A DNA stretch of 64,000 bases from Rahnella inusitata (GCF_003263515.1 NZ_JYDE01000004.1:124001-188000); one strand, 5' to 3'. Positions 38,009 through 47,508 are shown, counted from the stretch's first letter. Translations and numbers: made by a program. The notes: generated from the sequence alone by a model not told the origin.

Positions 38009-38935
38009 TCAGCTCGCCGCCAGCATCGGTTCTAGTACCGGTACCGTTTGCTCCGCAACCAGCCCCAGCAGGATTTTCTTCACCGCCATCGCCTCCTGAG
38101 ACAGCGCCAGCGTTTCTGATACGCATAAGGATAACGGCACCTGAATCGCCGGGCTGCTGATACACGACATCCAGGCTTTCGCCGGGCCTGTCATCGCCCG
38201 CGCGGCGGATTCCGGCAAGATAGTCGCACCCAGACCACTGGCCACTGCGGCGGTGAGTGTCGCAGAGGATTCGATTTCACCAATGACGTTGGCGCTCAGC
38301 CGGCGTATCGCCATCGCATCATCCACCAGACGGCGCATCACATTATAAGATCGCGGCATGAACAGATTCAGCTTAGCCACATCGCTCAAATCAACGTATT
38401 TTCCCGGATTCGGTACGGCGTGTGTGCCGACCAGATAAAGATCTTCTTTCATCAGCGGCTGACTGCACAGCCCGATTTCAGGACGTGCACCGTACAGCAC
38501 CGCCATGTCCATGCGGCCATCCAGTACCAGTTCGCCGAGCGCCGTGCCGAAGTTTTCATTGAGATACAACAGAATGCCCGGATGCTGCTCGCGCACGGCT
38601 TGCAACAATGGCAATGCCAGCTGCGAGGCGGCCGTCCCCGGCGCAAGGCCGACGGATACCTGCCCGCTCAGCGACTGCCCTGCACTGCTTACCGCACAAT
38701 GGGCCTGCTCGCACTGGCGCAAAATCGCCTGGGCGTGCGAATAAAGAATATTACCGGCTTCGGTAGGCGTCACGCCGCGCTTGGTGCGAATCAGCAATTG
38801 TTGCTGCAACTCACCTTCCAGCGTCGCCAGTTGCTGGCTCAGTGCCGGTTGGGCGATATGCAGAACCTCAGCGGCCTGCGTCAGGCTGCCAATATCGACG
38901 ATTTTCACAAAGTACTTTAAACGTCTGAGATTCAT
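38009..38935 (-). CDS. nac: Nitrogen assimilation control regulator Nac
   Basis: A 308-residue LysR protein that matches Klebsiella/E. coli Nac closely from MNLRRLKYFVKIVDIGSLTQ through the helix-turn-helix (AAEVLHIAQPALSQQLATLE) and the motif RTKRGVTPTEAG. Nac couples NtrC/sigma-54 nitrogen signals to sigma-70 genes, activating use of poor nitrogen sources and repressing others. I chose the ATG at 38935 because it matches Nac and has GGAGG 7 bases upstream; the open frame continues to 39088. Upstream lie a sigma-54 element and an NtrC-like site. tRNA-Asn next door matches E. coli. Confidence 0.95.
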   Translation of the reverse strand: MNLRRLKYFVKIVDIGSLTQAAEVLHIAQPALSQQLATLEGELQQQLLIRTKRGVTPTEAGNILYSHAQAILRQCEQAHCAVSSAGQSLSGQVSVGLAPGTAASQLALPLLQAVREQHPGILLYLNENFGTALGELVLDGRMDMAVLYGARPEIGLCSQPLMKEDLYLVGTHAVPNPGKYVDLSDVAKLNLFMPRSYNVMRRLVDDAMAIRRLSANVIGEIESSATLTAAVASGLGATILPESAARAMTGPAKAWMSCISSPAIQVPLSLCVSETLALSQEAMAVKKILLGLVAEQTVPVLEPMLAAS

Positions 38936-39017
38936 CTCTGCCTCCATCTTGCGCGGTAAGGGGTACCCTGAACTGAATTTATGTACGTACAGCGTATTTA
39001 TTAGCAGGTCTGATAAA

Positions 39018-39033
39018 AGCAAGATCTGCGCCA
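39018..39033 (-). promoter_or_regulatory. Sigma-54 (-24/-12) promoter of nac
   Basis: On the minus strand: TGGCGCAGATCTTGCT. It keeps the invariant GG and GC dinucleotides at correct spacing and TTGC at -12; it differs from TGGCACG-N4-TTGC(A/T) at two positions in the -24 block. It would start transcription about 70 bp before nac. Klebsiella nac is known to be sigma-54 dependent. Confidence 0.85.
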
Positions 39034-39172
39034 ATCTCGGGTGCGCAGAGGAAAAACCCTGCCTGACCGCGCCAATGCCACAGAACATAAGAGAAAACTA
39101 TCGCAGGAGGAAGTGAGAAAAGCCCGCTTCGGCAGAAATCAAACCGGCATGCCCCCGTATTTTCGCGCCTGC

Positions 39173-39189
39173 TGCACCAACATAATGCA
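39173..39189. promoter_or_regulatory. NtrC-like enhancer site upstream of nac
   Basis: TGCACCAACATAATGCA fits the 17-bp NtrC consensus TGCACC-N5-GGTGCA with a perfect left half and four of six in the right half. It lies about 150 bp upstream of the sigma-54 element, a normal enhancer distance. Confidence 0.65.
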
Positions 39190-39347
39190 TTCTTATGGGT
39201 CAGCCTTATCAATTAGCAGGGTTAATAACACCCCTCTGAAGAGTGGCCTGGCTTGCGCCGCCAATGGGAAAAAACCGCCTTTTTGACTCTATTCTCAACA
39301 ACTTGACCAAAGTATCAGCAAACGCACACATTTATGCAGTTTCCCCT

Positions 39348-39376
39348 TTGACATGCTCAGGGGCAGTCGCTATTAT
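39348..39376 (+). promoter_or_regulatory. Sigma-70 promoter of tRNA-Asn
   Basis: -35 TTGACA (39348-39353), 17-bp spacer, -10 TATTAT (39371-39376), then a GC-rich discriminator. Near-consensus. Confidence 0.9.
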
Positions 39377-39394
39377 TCGCCCCGTTCCAACGAT

Positions 39395-39470
39395 TCCTCT
39401 GTAGTTCAGTCGGTAGAACGGCGGACTGTTAATCCGTATGTCACTGGTTCGAGTCCAGTCAGAGGAGCCA
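39395..39470 (+). tRNA. tRNA-Asn(GTT)
   Basis: A 76-nt tRNA identical in layout to the E. coli asn tRNAs: acceptor TCCTCTG / CAGAGGA, anticodon GTT in the loop CTGTTAA, T loop TTCGAGT, encoded CCA. It lies beside nac, as the asn tRNA cluster does in E. coli. Confidence 0.97.
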
Positions 39471-39476
39471 TATTAG

Positions 39477-39509
39477 AAAAGCCCGCTTAGGAAACTAAGC
39501 GGGCTTTTT
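39477..39509 (+). terminator. tRNA-Asn terminator
   Basis: AAAAGCCCGCTTAG, loop GAAA, CTAAGCGGGCTTTTT. It starts seven bases after the tRNA. Confidence 0.93.
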
Positions 39510-39610
39510 GCTTTTGTGGATTGTCTGATGGCGGGCTGTGCCAGACCGGATTCGTCACCCGGCGTAAAATTCGTTATCATCCGCCACCCACTTTCCTTCC
39601 GGCCAGTCTG

Positions 39611-40309
39611 ATGTCAGCAATTATCGATACTTTTATTGCCCCGCCGTGCCATGACCAGATAGACATTCTTTATCAGGACGATCACCTGTTGCTTATCAAC
39701 AAGCCCTCCGGGCTGCTCAGCCTTTCAGGGAAGAATCCGCAAAACCTCGATTCGGTGCATCACCGGCTGGTAAAGCTGTTCCCCGGCTGTACGCTTGTCC
39801 ACCGTCTTGATTTCGGCACGTCCGGATTAATGGTGATTGCCCGCAACAAAGCGATAAATGCCGCACTCTGCCAGCAGTTCAGCAACCGCACGGTGACCAA
39901 AATGTACAGCGCCCTGCTGTGCGGACATCTGGATGACGACGAAGGAATAATAGACGCGCCGATTGCCAAAGACCCGGCGCTGTTTCCGCTGATGTCGATT
40001 TGCGCAATCCACGGCAAACCCGCCCGCTCCCGGTATCGGGTCGCTGAGCGGATTTATCATGAGCGGGAAGACGGGACGTTACTGCCATTGACGCGGGTAG
40101 AACTCACCCCGGAAACCGGACGCACGCACCAGCTGCGCATCCATTGCCAGCAACTCGGCCACCCTATTTTAGGCTGTGACCTGTACGGCGGTCTCCTGCT
40201 GCCGGGGACGGAGCGGACACCGCGGCTGATGCTGCATGCCAGTGAGCTGCATTTTGTGCATCCGGTCAGCGATGAGCCGGTCGTTGCCCGTAATGACAGC
40301 CCGTTCTGA
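39611..40309 (+). CDS. RluA-family RNA pseudouridine synthase
   Basis: A 232-residue protein. LLINKPSGLLSLSGK (about 25-39) and HRLDFGTSGLMVIAR (about 65-79), with the catalytic Asp, define the RluA family; TGRTHQLRIHC lies near residue 175. It isomerises uridine in rRNA or tRNA. It resembles RluA but differs enough that the target is not assigned. I use the ATG at 39611 because homology begins just after it; the ribosome site is weak. The open frame upstream to 39521 overlaps nothing but has no family match. Confidence 0.85.
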   Translation: MSAIIDTFIAPPCHDQIDILYQDDHLLLINKPSGLLSLSGKNPQNLDSVHHRLVKLFPGCTLVHRLDFGTSGLMVIARNKAINAALCQQFSNRTVTKMYSALLCGHLDDDEGIIDAPIAKDPALFPLMSICAIHGKPARSRYRVAERIYHEREDGTLLPLTRVELTPETGRTHQLRIHCQQLGHPILGCDLYGGLLLPGTERTPRLMLHASELHFVHPVSDEPVVARNDSPF

Positions 40310-40318
40310 AAACGTTGA

Positions 40319-40858
40319 TTACCACATCAAATCATCAGGCACTTTAAAGTCAGCATACGGATCTTCTTCATCCTGCTCTTCCTGACTCAGCGCACTGTTC
40401 AATACAATGCTGTTTGCATCGCGCTGGGCAATTTTATCCGCGACGCTGGCGGGGATAATCGCGTACTGACTCTCGCCGCTGCTTTCAACCACCAGACGGG
40501 CGATAGCCAGACGGCCACTGATCAGCTGCGCCTGAGTTGTCTTATCCACAAAGATTTTTTTGATTAAATTGCCGTCTGTGAAGTTAAAGCCAATATCGCC
40601 TTTTGAAATATCGACTCTGTTCATTTCAATCAGCTGCTTCACCTGCGCTTTATATTCTTTCGATAAGGCCGCTTGTTTTTGTTGTTCGCTCAGCTGCTTA
40701 TCACGCTCAAGCTGCGCCTTCTTATTTTCTTCCACCGCCTCTCTGGCCTCACGGGCCTGAACGCGTGATTTCTTCGCCGTTCGCTGAACTTTGTCCATTT
40801 TCTTGCTGGACACTAATCCCGCTTTTAGCAGTTGCTCTTGTAAAGTCAGTTTTGTCAT
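40319..40858 (-). CDS. yaiL: YaiL/DUF2058 nucleoprotein
   Basis: A 179-residue protein, the same length as E. coli YaiL and alike throughout: MTKLTLQEQLLKAGL, a long charged coiled-coil-like stretch (about 20-75) and the C-terminal end DPYADFKVPDDLMW. Function is not established; the family is described as nucleic-acid associated. It converges with the pseudouridine synthase gene, whose stop is 9 bp away. Confidence 0.92.
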   Translation of the reverse strand: MTKLTLQEQLLKAGLVSSKKMDKVQRTAKKSRVQAREAREAVEENKKAQLERDKQLSEQQKQAALSKEYKAQVKQLIEMNRVDISKGDIGFNFTDGNLIKKIFVDKTTQAQLISGRLAIARLVVESSGESQYAIIPASVADKIAQRDANSIVLNSALSQEEQDEEDPYADFKVPDDLMW

Positions 40859-41050
40859 GTTCGTTTCTAAATCCGTTGAATAATGTGCAGGATTATACCT
40901 GTAATTTTTGATGCTATGCCAGATTGCAGGGGCTGAATACCGCGCAGCGTAATTTTCACCGCTTCAGCATCAATTAAACATTGGCGTCACCGGCCAGACC
41001 CGCCATATTTAGAGTGACCTGATGATGAACGAAGAAAAAAGGAAAAGCGT

Positions 41051-42499
41051 ATGGATAACAAGTCACTTACCGCTGTAGAGGCGATTGATAAACTCGAAGA
41101 GATGTACAATAACTCGGTCGCGGCACTGCGGGATGCGATTAAGGATTTCATCGTTCAGGGCACACTGCCGGACGTGGCTGCGCGCGCAGCGGGATTGTTC
41201 GTTTACCCGGAACTGCGTGTGAGCTGGGACGGCGTGACGCCCGCTAAAAATCCGACCCGCGCCTATGGCCGCTTTTCTCACCCCGGACGTTATGCCACTA
41301 CCATCACCCACCCCGAGCTGTTCCACCGTTATCTCATCGAGCAGCTTTCTTTGCTCGAGGAAGAATACAATGCGGTGATTGAGGTCGTGCCGTCGCAGCA
41401 GGAGATCCCTTATTCCTACGTCATCGACGGTTCGGATTTGATGCTCGACCGCTCAATGAGTGCTGGGCTGGCAAAACATTTCCCCACCACAGAGCTTTCG
41501 CAAATTGGCGATGAAACCGCCGACGGGTTGTATTATCCCGGCGATACCTTTCCGCTTTCACATTTTAACGCGCTGCGCGCTGATTTCTCCCTCGCACGTC
41601 TGCGCCACTACACCGGCACGCTAATCGAGCATTTCCAGCCATACGTGCTGTTCACCAACTACACCCGCTATGTGGATGAGTTTGTCAGCTGGGCGTGCGC
41701 ACAGATTGCCGATCCCGACAGCCCGTACGAAGCGCTGGCCTGTGCGGGCAGCGTATTTATTACCGCCGACACGCTCTATCCGGAACAGGCCGTTTCAGAC
41801 CTGGCGTGGAAAAAACATCAGATGCCAGCCTATCATCTGATTGCACGCGACGGGGCCGGGATAACACTCGTGAACATCGGTGTCGGCCCGGCGAATGCCA
41901 AAACCATTTGCGATCATCTGGCCGTATTACGTCCGCACGTCTGGCTGATGATTGGTCACTGCGGCGGATTACGCGAAACTCAATCCATCGGCGATTACGT
42001 TCTGGCCCACGCTTATCTGCGTGACGATCACGTTCTTGATGCCGTCCTGCCGCCGGATATCCCTATCCCAAGCATTGCCGAAGTGCAGCGCGCGCTCTAT
42101 GACGCCACCAAAAAGATGAGCGGCATGCCGGGTGAAGAAGTGAAACAACGCCTGCGCACCGGAACGGTGGTGACGACCGATGACCGTAACTGGGAGCTGC
42201 GCTACGCCGCCTCGGAGCTGCGTTTTAATCTCAGCCGCGCCGTGGCCGTGGATATGGAGAGTGCGACCATCGCCGCACAGGGTTATCGCTTTCGCGTGCC
42301 GTACGGCACTTTACTCTGCGTCTCTGATAAACCTCTGCACGGCGAAATCAAACTGCCGGGTCAGGCCAACAAGTTCTATGAAGGGGCAATCTCGGAGCAT
42401 TTGCAAATCGGTATCTGTGCCATCGATCTGCTGCGCGCCGAGGGCGATCATCTGCATTCACGCAAATTACGTACCTTTAACGAACCCCCTTTCCGATAA
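41051..42499 (+). CDS. amn: AMP nucleosidase
   Basis: A 482-residue enzyme matching E. coli Amn (484 aa). The N-terminal domain is specific to Amn, and the C-terminal half is a nucleoside-phosphorylase fold (VNIGVGPANAKTICDHLA, IGHCGGLRETQSIGDYVLA, AVDMESATIAAQGYRF). It hydrolyses AMP to adenine and ribose 5-phosphate, helping to set adenylate levels. Followed by a hairpin terminator and by yeeO, as near the asn tRNA cluster of E. coli. Confidence 0.96.
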   Translation: MDNKSLTAVEAIDKLEEMYNNSVAALRDAIKDFIVQGTLPDVAARAAGLFVYPELRVSWDGVTPAKNPTRAYGRFSHPGRYATTITHPELFHRYLIEQLSLLEEEYNAVIEVVPSQQEIPYSYVIDGSDLMLDRSMSAGLAKHFPTTELSQIGDETADGLYYPGDTFPLSHFNALRADFSLARLRHYTGTLIEHFQPYVLFTNYTRYVDEFVSWACAQIADPDSPYEALACAGSVFITADTLYPEQAVSDLAWKKHQMPAYHLIARDGAGITLVNIGVGPANAKTICDHLAVLRPHVWLMIGHCGGLRETQSIGDYVLAHAYLRDDHVLDAVLPPDIPIPSIAEVQRALYDATKKMSGMPGEEVKQRLRTGTVVTTDDRNWELRYAASELRFNLSRAVAVDMESATIAAQGYRFRVPYGTLLCVSDKPLHGEIKLPGQANKFYEGAISEHLQIGICAIDLLRAEGDHLHSRKLRTFNEPPFR

Positions 42500-42534
42500 T
42501 TGTTTTTTAACACTTTAATTACCCCGCTTCTTAA

Positions 42535-42564
42535 AAAAGACTTTGCATAATGCAGAGTCTTTTA
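42535..42564 (+). terminator. amn terminator
   Basis: AAAAGACTTTGCAT / ATGCAGAGTCTTTT stem with one mismatch, ending in T residues, 36 bp after the amn stop. Confidence 0.75.
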
Positions 42565-42612
42565 CCATCATAAATTAAAACGCTGTTCTACTTTCTGCCA
42601 TCTGGAATTCTC

Positions 42613-44043
42613 TTGCAAAACGTCATCGTCTCTTTGCGCAAAGCCATCGAGCGCACGCCCTGGTATCCGAAACGGCGTTCTTACCGCACCCTGTTCTGGC
42701 GTGAAATCACGCCCCTCGCTGTGCCTATTTTCTTCGAGAATGCCTGCGTTCTGCTGATGGGCGTCCTGAGTACGTTTCTGGTCAGCTGGCTGGGCAAAGA
42801 AGCGATGGCGGGCGTTGGGCTGGCAGACAGTTTTAACATGGTGATCATTTCGTTCTTCGCCGCTGTCGATCTCGGTACGACAGTGGTGGTCGCCTTCAGT
42901 CTGGGTAAACTCGATCACGAACGTGCCCGCGCTGCGGCGCGTCAGTCGCTGGCGATCATGACCGTCTTTGCGGTGCTGCTGGCGATCTTACTCCAGTTTT
43001 CCGGCCATGTGATTATCGACATGATCGCCGGTAACGCCGAACCGCAAGTCAAAGAGATGGCGCTATCTTATCTGCAAATGAGTAGCTGGAGTTATCCGGC
43101 GGCAGCCATTGCGCTGATTGGCTCAGGTGCGCTGCGCGGTGCCGGTAATACCAAAATTCCGATGCTGCTGAACGGCGGCATGAACATCCTCAATCTGGTT
43201 ATCAGCAGCGTGCTGATTTACGGTTGTTTCGGCTGGAACGGTCTGGGCTTTATCGGCGCAGGTCTCGGCCTGACCATTGCCCGATACATCGGTGCGATAG
43301 CGGTTATCGCGGTGCTGATGGTCGGCTTTAATCCCTCACTCAAAATCTCGCTGAAAAGTTACTTCCTGCCGCTCAATACCAATATTCTGCGCGAAGTACT
43401 CGGTATCGGCATTCCCGCCAGTATTGAATCCGTGCTGTTCAACGGCGGAAAATTACTGACGCAAGTTTTCGTCGCCGGAATGGGCACCAACGTCATTGCT
43501 GGTAACTTTATCGCCTTCTCCATAGCGGCCTTAATCAACCTGCCGGGAAACGCCCTGGGCTCGGCGTCGACCATTATCGTCGGTACGCGGCTGGGCAAAG
43601 GACAAATCGCCCAGTCCGAACGCCAGCTGCGCCACATCTTCTGGCTGTCGACCTTTGGACTGTGCGTACTGGCGTTTCTGTCTGTGCCCTTCGCTGGCCT
43701 GCTGGCGCGCTTTTACACCAATGAAGAAGACGTGATTGACGTGGTCAAAATCCTTATCTGGCTGAATGCCGCATTTATGCCGTTTTGGGCAGCATCCTGG
43801 GTTCTGCCCGCCGGTTTGAAAGGCGCGCGCGACGCCCGTTTCACCATGTACGTGTCGATGGTGGGCATGTGGGGATGTCGTATTGTGGTCGGCTATTTCC
43901 TCGGGATCGTACTTGGCTTTGGCGTCGTAGGTATCTGGCTTGGGATGTTCCTCGACTGGATCGTGCGCGGAGTGTTCTTCTACTGGCGCATGGCCAGCGG
44001 CCGCTGGCTGTGGAAGTATCCAAAGTCGAAGAGGACGCAATAG
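42613..44043 (+). CDS. yeeO: MATE-family exporter YeeO
   Basis: A 476-residue protein with twelve membrane segments and close similarity to E. coli YeeO (REITPLAVPIFFENACVLLMG; ALRGAGNTKIPMLLNGG; ASTIIVGTRLGKG). E. coli YeeO exports FMN/FAD. No ATG fits: the frame opens with TTG at 42613, and the next Met lies within TM1. E. coli annotations carry about 70 extra N-terminal residues, which are absent here. The TTG start is tentative because the ribosome site is weak. Confidence 0.9.
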   Translation: MQNVIVSLRKAIERTPWYPKRRSYRTLFWREITPLAVPIFFENACVLLMGVLSTFLVSWLGKEAMAGVGLADSFNMVIISFFAAVDLGTTVVVAFSLGKLDHERARAAARQSLAIMTVFAVLLAILLQFSGHVIIDMIAGNAEPQVKEMALSYLQMSSWSYPAAAIALIGSGALRGAGNTKIPMLLNGGMNILNLVISSVLIYGCFGWNGLGFIGAGLGLTIARYIGAIAVIAVLMVGFNPSLKISLKSYFLPLNTNILREVLGIGIPASIESVLFNGGKLLTQVFVAGMGTNVIAGNFIAFSIAALINLPGNALGSASTIIVGTRLGKGQIAQSERQLRHIFWLSTFGLCVLAFLSVPFAGLLARFYTNEEDVIDVVKILIWLNAAFMPFWAASWVLPAGLKGARDARFTMYVSMVGMWGCRIVVGYFLGIVLGFGVVGIWLGMFLDWIVRGVFFYWRMASGRWLWKYPKSKRTQ

Positions 44044-44097
44044 TAAAGATGAGGAGTTTGCCGCGAACACCGCCGCAAACTCCCGTTTCAGGAAGGC

Positions 44098-44580
44098 TTA
44101 TTCAGCAATAACCGGCTTTTGCAAATCCACCGACGTTTTAGATTTCTGGCAGCAAAGGTAAATAATCCCCAGCAGCGGGATCCAGCCAAGGATAATGCCC
44201 AGCACCACGTTCATCACGGCGTAAGTTTCGGGCGAGGCATACTGGACAAGGATCATATTCAGCATCCGCGAGATGACGCCCGCCAGATAGACGCCGCCAA
44301 ACCACCACCCGGAGCGGCCAATATCGTGCATACGGCGGATACCGACGGCGAGAAGAGGCAGCGCCAGTACCAGCGCGAAAAGGCTGTACGCCATTCCGGC
44401 GTAGAGCACGCCGATGTAAGGATCGCCCGCCATGGAGAAGAAAGAGATGGTGCCCATCACCAGCAAAATCATCAACACGATATTACCCAGCGTGAAGACC
44501 CAAAATTCCTTTCTGGTCGCCCTGCCCGCAAATTTCACATAGCCTTTCCAGCCCTGCAAATAACACTGCCATAAGGTCAT
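44098..44580 (-). CDS. DUF805 membrane protein
   Basis: A 160-residue protein with four hydrophobic segments and the DUF805 hallmarks FAGRATRKEFW near residue 17 and VGIRRMHDIGRSGWW near residue 79. E. coli relatives are YhaH and YhaI. Function is unknown. It converges with yeeO, 54 bp apart. Confidence 0.88.
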   Translation of the reverse strand: MTLWQCYLQGWKGYVKFAGRATRKEFWVFTLGNIVLMILLVMGTISFFSMAGDPYIGVLYAGMAYSLFALVLALPLLAVGIRRMHDIGRSGWWFGGVYLAGVISRMLNMILVQYASPETYAVMNVVLGIILGWIPLLGIIYLCCQKSKTSVDLQKPVIAE

Positions 44581-44631
44581 TCCTTCATTTCCTTTTGTCT
44601 TTTTAAAAGTCTGAGGGATTTAAACCGTTTC

Positions 44632-45702
44632 CTACTGGCCGCGCAACTGCGAAGCGAGTTTATCCAGCTGATCGGCGATCTGGTTCAGATCTTTGTCCTG
44701 CCCACCCGGCGCGCGGGTGGAATTACGCACAACCAGCTTTGCCGGTAAGACTTTGGAGACCGTAACGTCATTCTTCGTGGCCAGCAGCCGTTCAACCGCC
44801 TCTTTGCTTTGCAAATCCAGATCCAGCGACACCGTGGTGAGCGCCGGATGGAAGAACGCGCTGTCATAGGTGTCATCGTAGCCAACGATCGACACCTGCT
44901 GCGGGATAGCGACGTTGTGCTGATGCAGCGCACTGGTAACGCCCAGCGCCATCTGGTCATTCCCCACCAGCATCGCGGTAAACTGTGGCGTCTCACGCAG
45001 CATGTGCAGCGCATTGTAATAGCCACTTTTCGCGCTCCAGTCGCCATGAATAACCGTCACCGGCTGTAACCCGTTCTCCGTCAGCGTCTCCTGCCAGCTC
45101 CTGAGGCGCAGGCGCGATGATACCGAATCCTCCGGCCCGGCCAGCAGTGCGAACTCCCGGTGACCTAACTCCAGCAGATATTCGACGCTGGCGCGCGAAC
45201 CGTCCGCCGGGTTAAAGCAGACGTTAAACACCGTGCTTGTCGGGTCGACATCAAGGAACAGGCACAAAATATCGCGATTGTTCTCGTAGATAAGCTCCGC
45301 TTCGGCGCTTTCCAGCGGGATGTTGATAATCACGCGATCTACCCGCTGGGATTTCAGCTCGTTGATGGAGTCCTGAATGCTTTGATTGACGTCTTCGTCA
45401 ATCATCGAAATCAGCACCTGATAACCGGCCTGATGCGCGTATTTTTTGACGGAGGCGGCTATCTGCGAAGGCGCGTGCAGTGCCAGCGACGTGGTCACCA
45501 GCCCCAACGTGAAACTCTGTTTGCCGACCAGCTGCTGTGCCAGACGGTTAGGTACATAACGCAGGACTTCAATTGCCTGCTCGACTTTCAGACGGGTGGC
45601 GTCAGAGACGTTGGCGGACTTGTTCAAAACCCGCGAAACGGTCTGATAAGACACGCCGGCGTAGCGGGCAACATCTTCTAATGTCGAACTTTTCGATTTC
45701 AT
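44632..45702 (-). CDS. ganR: LacI-family repressor of the galactan locus (GanR)
   Basis: A 356-residue LacI/GalR protein. The N-terminal HTH is TLEDVARYAGVSYQTVSRVL (7-26) and the hinge is YVPNRLAQQLVGKQ. A ligand domain similar to LacI follows (GLVTTSLALHAPSQIA; SIVGYDDT). It stands divergent to the porin gene ganL and next to the whole gan set. Dickeya/Erwinia GanR represses such a locus until galactobiose-like inducer is present. The name is by context and resemblance. Confidence 0.85.
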   Translation of the reverse strand: MKSKSSTLEDVARYAGVSYQTVSRVLNKSANVSDATRLKVEQAIEVLRYVPNRLAQQLVGKQSFTLGLVTTSLALHAPSQIAASVKKYAHQAGYQVLISMIDEDVNQSIQDSINELKSQRVDRVIINIPLESAEAELIYENNRDILCLFLDVDPTSTVFNVCFNPADGSRASVEYLLELGHREFALLAGPEDSVSSRLRLRSWQETLTENGLQPVTVIHGDWSAKSGYYNALHMLRETPQFTAMLVGNDQMALGVTSALHQHNVAIPQQVSIVGYDDTYDSAFFHPALTTVSLDLDLQSKEAVERLLATKNDVTVSKVLPAKLVVRNSTRAPGGQDKDLNQIADQLDKLASQLRGQ

Positions 45703-45810
45703 TCTCTTTCCCTGCCTGGAACCTGTGAACGTAGCTTACCCCCACATCAATCGACTCAAACTACGGGATCTCATCTAAAAGTTCAATCTGGCGAGTCAGG
45801 CACTGCATAA

Positions 45811-45822
45811 GTTATACGTTAA
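45811..45822. promoter_or_regulatory. Candidate GanR operator, ganR-ganL region
   Basis: GTTATACGTTAA occurs here and again at 54855-54866 in the ganE-ganK region, the other divergent control region of the locus. A shared 12-mer at just these two places is best explained as an operator. Confidence 0.6.
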
Positions 45823-45835
45823 CATTGCATAATCT

Positions 45836-45851
45836 TGTGATTTAAATCACT
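45836..45851. promoter_or_regulatory. Probable CRP site upstream of ganL
   Basis: TGTGA-TTTAAA-TCACT matches the CRP consensus TGTGA-N6-TCACA at nine of ten specified bases. It lies 14 bp from the candidate GanR operator and about 130 bp before ganL. Confidence 0.75.
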
Positions 45852-45982
45852 ACCCGTTTATTTATACACCACAAGTTATGGATCTAAATCACAATTCAGG
45901 ATGTGTAAAATTGATCATTATTGTTTCTGGGTATCTTATAGATTCCGTAAATGTGAACGTCATACAATCATAAGGAAAAAGA

Positions 45983-47239
45983 ATGAAACACAACTTACGC
46001 ACTCTGGCTGTGGCGGTTTCCCTCGCCATCACGGCAGGCCCTGCAGTGGCAAACGATATTGATTTTCATGGCTATCTGCGTTCAGGGCTGGGTGTTTCCG
46101 GCAGTGGCAGCTTAGAACAGTTCCAAAAAAATAAAGTCGGTCGTCTGGGCAACGAAGACGACACCTACGGTGAAGTCGAACTGGGCAGTGAAGTCTACAA
46201 AAAGGACGATGTGAGTTTTTATGTCGACTCCATGGTCAGCATGGTTTCCGACGGCTCAAATGATGATGAAAGCACCGTTAACGACGACGCGCAGTTCGGC
46301 CTGCGTCAGCTGAATCTGCAAATCAAAGGGCTGGTGCCGTGGGATAAAGATGCGGTGATCTGGGGCGGGAAACGCTACTACCAGCGCCACGACTTGCACA
46401 TCATCGACACCAAATACTGGAACATCTCCGGTGCCGGGGCCGGGGTGGAAAACCTGAAGCTGGGCGAAGGTGCGCTGTCCGTGGCGTGGATCCGTGGCGA
46501 TGCCAATGACGTGGATTACCGCGTCGACGGCGATAATGACGTTAACATCAACTACATCGACGTACGTTATGCCGGAATCAAACCGTGGAACGGCGCGTGG
46601 ATGGAAATTGGTGCTGACTACGCCATGCCGAACCTGACGCACGATCAGAAAGAGTACGGCGGCCTGTATGACGCGGATAATGGCGTGATGCTGACCGGCG
46701 AAATCAGTCAGGACATGTGGGGCGGCTATAACAAACTGGTTTTACAGTACGCGGACAAAGGTCTGGCCCAGAACATGATCTCCCAGGGCGGCGGCTGGTA
46801 TGACATGTGGAACTACACCAATGACGCCACCGGTTATCGCGGCATCATCACCGGTCTGATTCCAATCACCAGCAAATTCAGCCTCAACCACGTGCTGACC
46901 TACGGCCACGCGGATAACATTACGGCTTACACCGACACTACCGAACTGGTCTCGCTGGTTGGCCGCGCGCAGTATCAGTGGACAGATTACGTGCGTACCA
47001 TCGGTGAAGTCGGTACTTTCTATCAGAAAGATGATTACAAGAACGGCTCTAACTACAAACAGGGCGGCCAGAAATACACCCTGGCGATGGGTCTGGCAGC
47101 AGGTCCTGAGTTTATGTCCCGTCCTGAACTGCGCGTATTTGCGTCGTATCTGAATGACTCAGAGCATGGCGATACGTTTGAAGATCACACCAAATCCGAC
47201 ACCTGGAACTTTGGGGTTCAGGTTGAAGCCTGGTGGTAA
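45983..47239 (+). CDS. ganL: Maltoporin-like outer-membrane porin (GanL)
   Basis: A 418-residue precursor with a signal peptide (MKHNLRTLAVAVSLAITAG, cleavage after AVAN). The rest is a LamB-type 18-strand porin: DFHGYLRSGLGVSGSG at the N-terminus, WGGKRYYQRHDLHIIDTKYW in the middle, WNFGVQVEAWW at the C-terminus with the terminal aromatic. It would pass galactooligosaccharides across the outer membrane. AAGGA precedes the ATG. It diverges from ganR with operator and CRP-type sites between. Confidence 0.9.
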   Translation: MKHNLRTLAVAVSLAITAGPAVANDIDFHGYLRSGLGVSGSGSLEQFQKNKVGRLGNEDDTYGEVELGSEVYKKDDVSFYVDSMVSMVSDGSNDDESTVNDDAQFGLRQLNLQIKGLVPWDKDAVIWGGKRYYQRHDLHIIDTKYWNISGAGAGVENLKLGEGALSVAWIRGDANDVDYRVDGDNDVNINYIDVRYAGIKPWNGAWMEIGADYAMPNLTHDQKEYGGLYDADNGVMLTGEISQDMWGGYNKLVLQYADKGLAQNMISQGGGWYDMWNYTNDATGYRGIITGLIPITSKFSLNHVLTYGHADNITAYTDTTELVSLVGRAQYQWTDYVRTIGEVGTFYQKDDYKNGSNYKQGGQKYTLAMGLAAGPEFMSRPELRVFASYLNDSEHGDTFEDHTKSDTWNFGVQVEAWW

Positions 47240-47430
47240 GTTGTTTGTTCATGAAGTAAACGTTATGCCTGAAATACCGTATTAAAATAAATCTGTGTCT
47301 GATGATATTAAGAAATAACCTCATTGTTATAAATGCTCAGGGTTTAACGCATTTTCTCTTGTAGGGGATCGTGACGTTTTTTGTACCCGCACAGCAGCAT
47401 CGTTATTATTACTAAAGTGTCAAAGTAAAT

Positions 47431-47466
47431 AAAAAAGGCAGCCAAATTATCTGGCTGCCTTTTTAT
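47431..47466. terminator. Bidirectional terminator between ganL and the EIIB gene
   Basis: AAAAAAGGCAGCCA ... TGGCTGCCTTTTT, an 8-bp GC-rich stem with A and T flanks, between convergent genes. Confidence 0.9.
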
Positions 47467-47508
47467 TATTTCAGTGTGCTTTTAATTTAACTTAAAATTT
47501 AAATAAGC

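Larger units (their letters stand above)
38936..39347. other. Control region between nac and tRNA-Asn
   Basis: No gene. It carries the sigma-54 promoter of nac, an NtrC-like site about 150 bp further upstream, and then the tRNA-Asn promoter. Confidence 0.6.
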
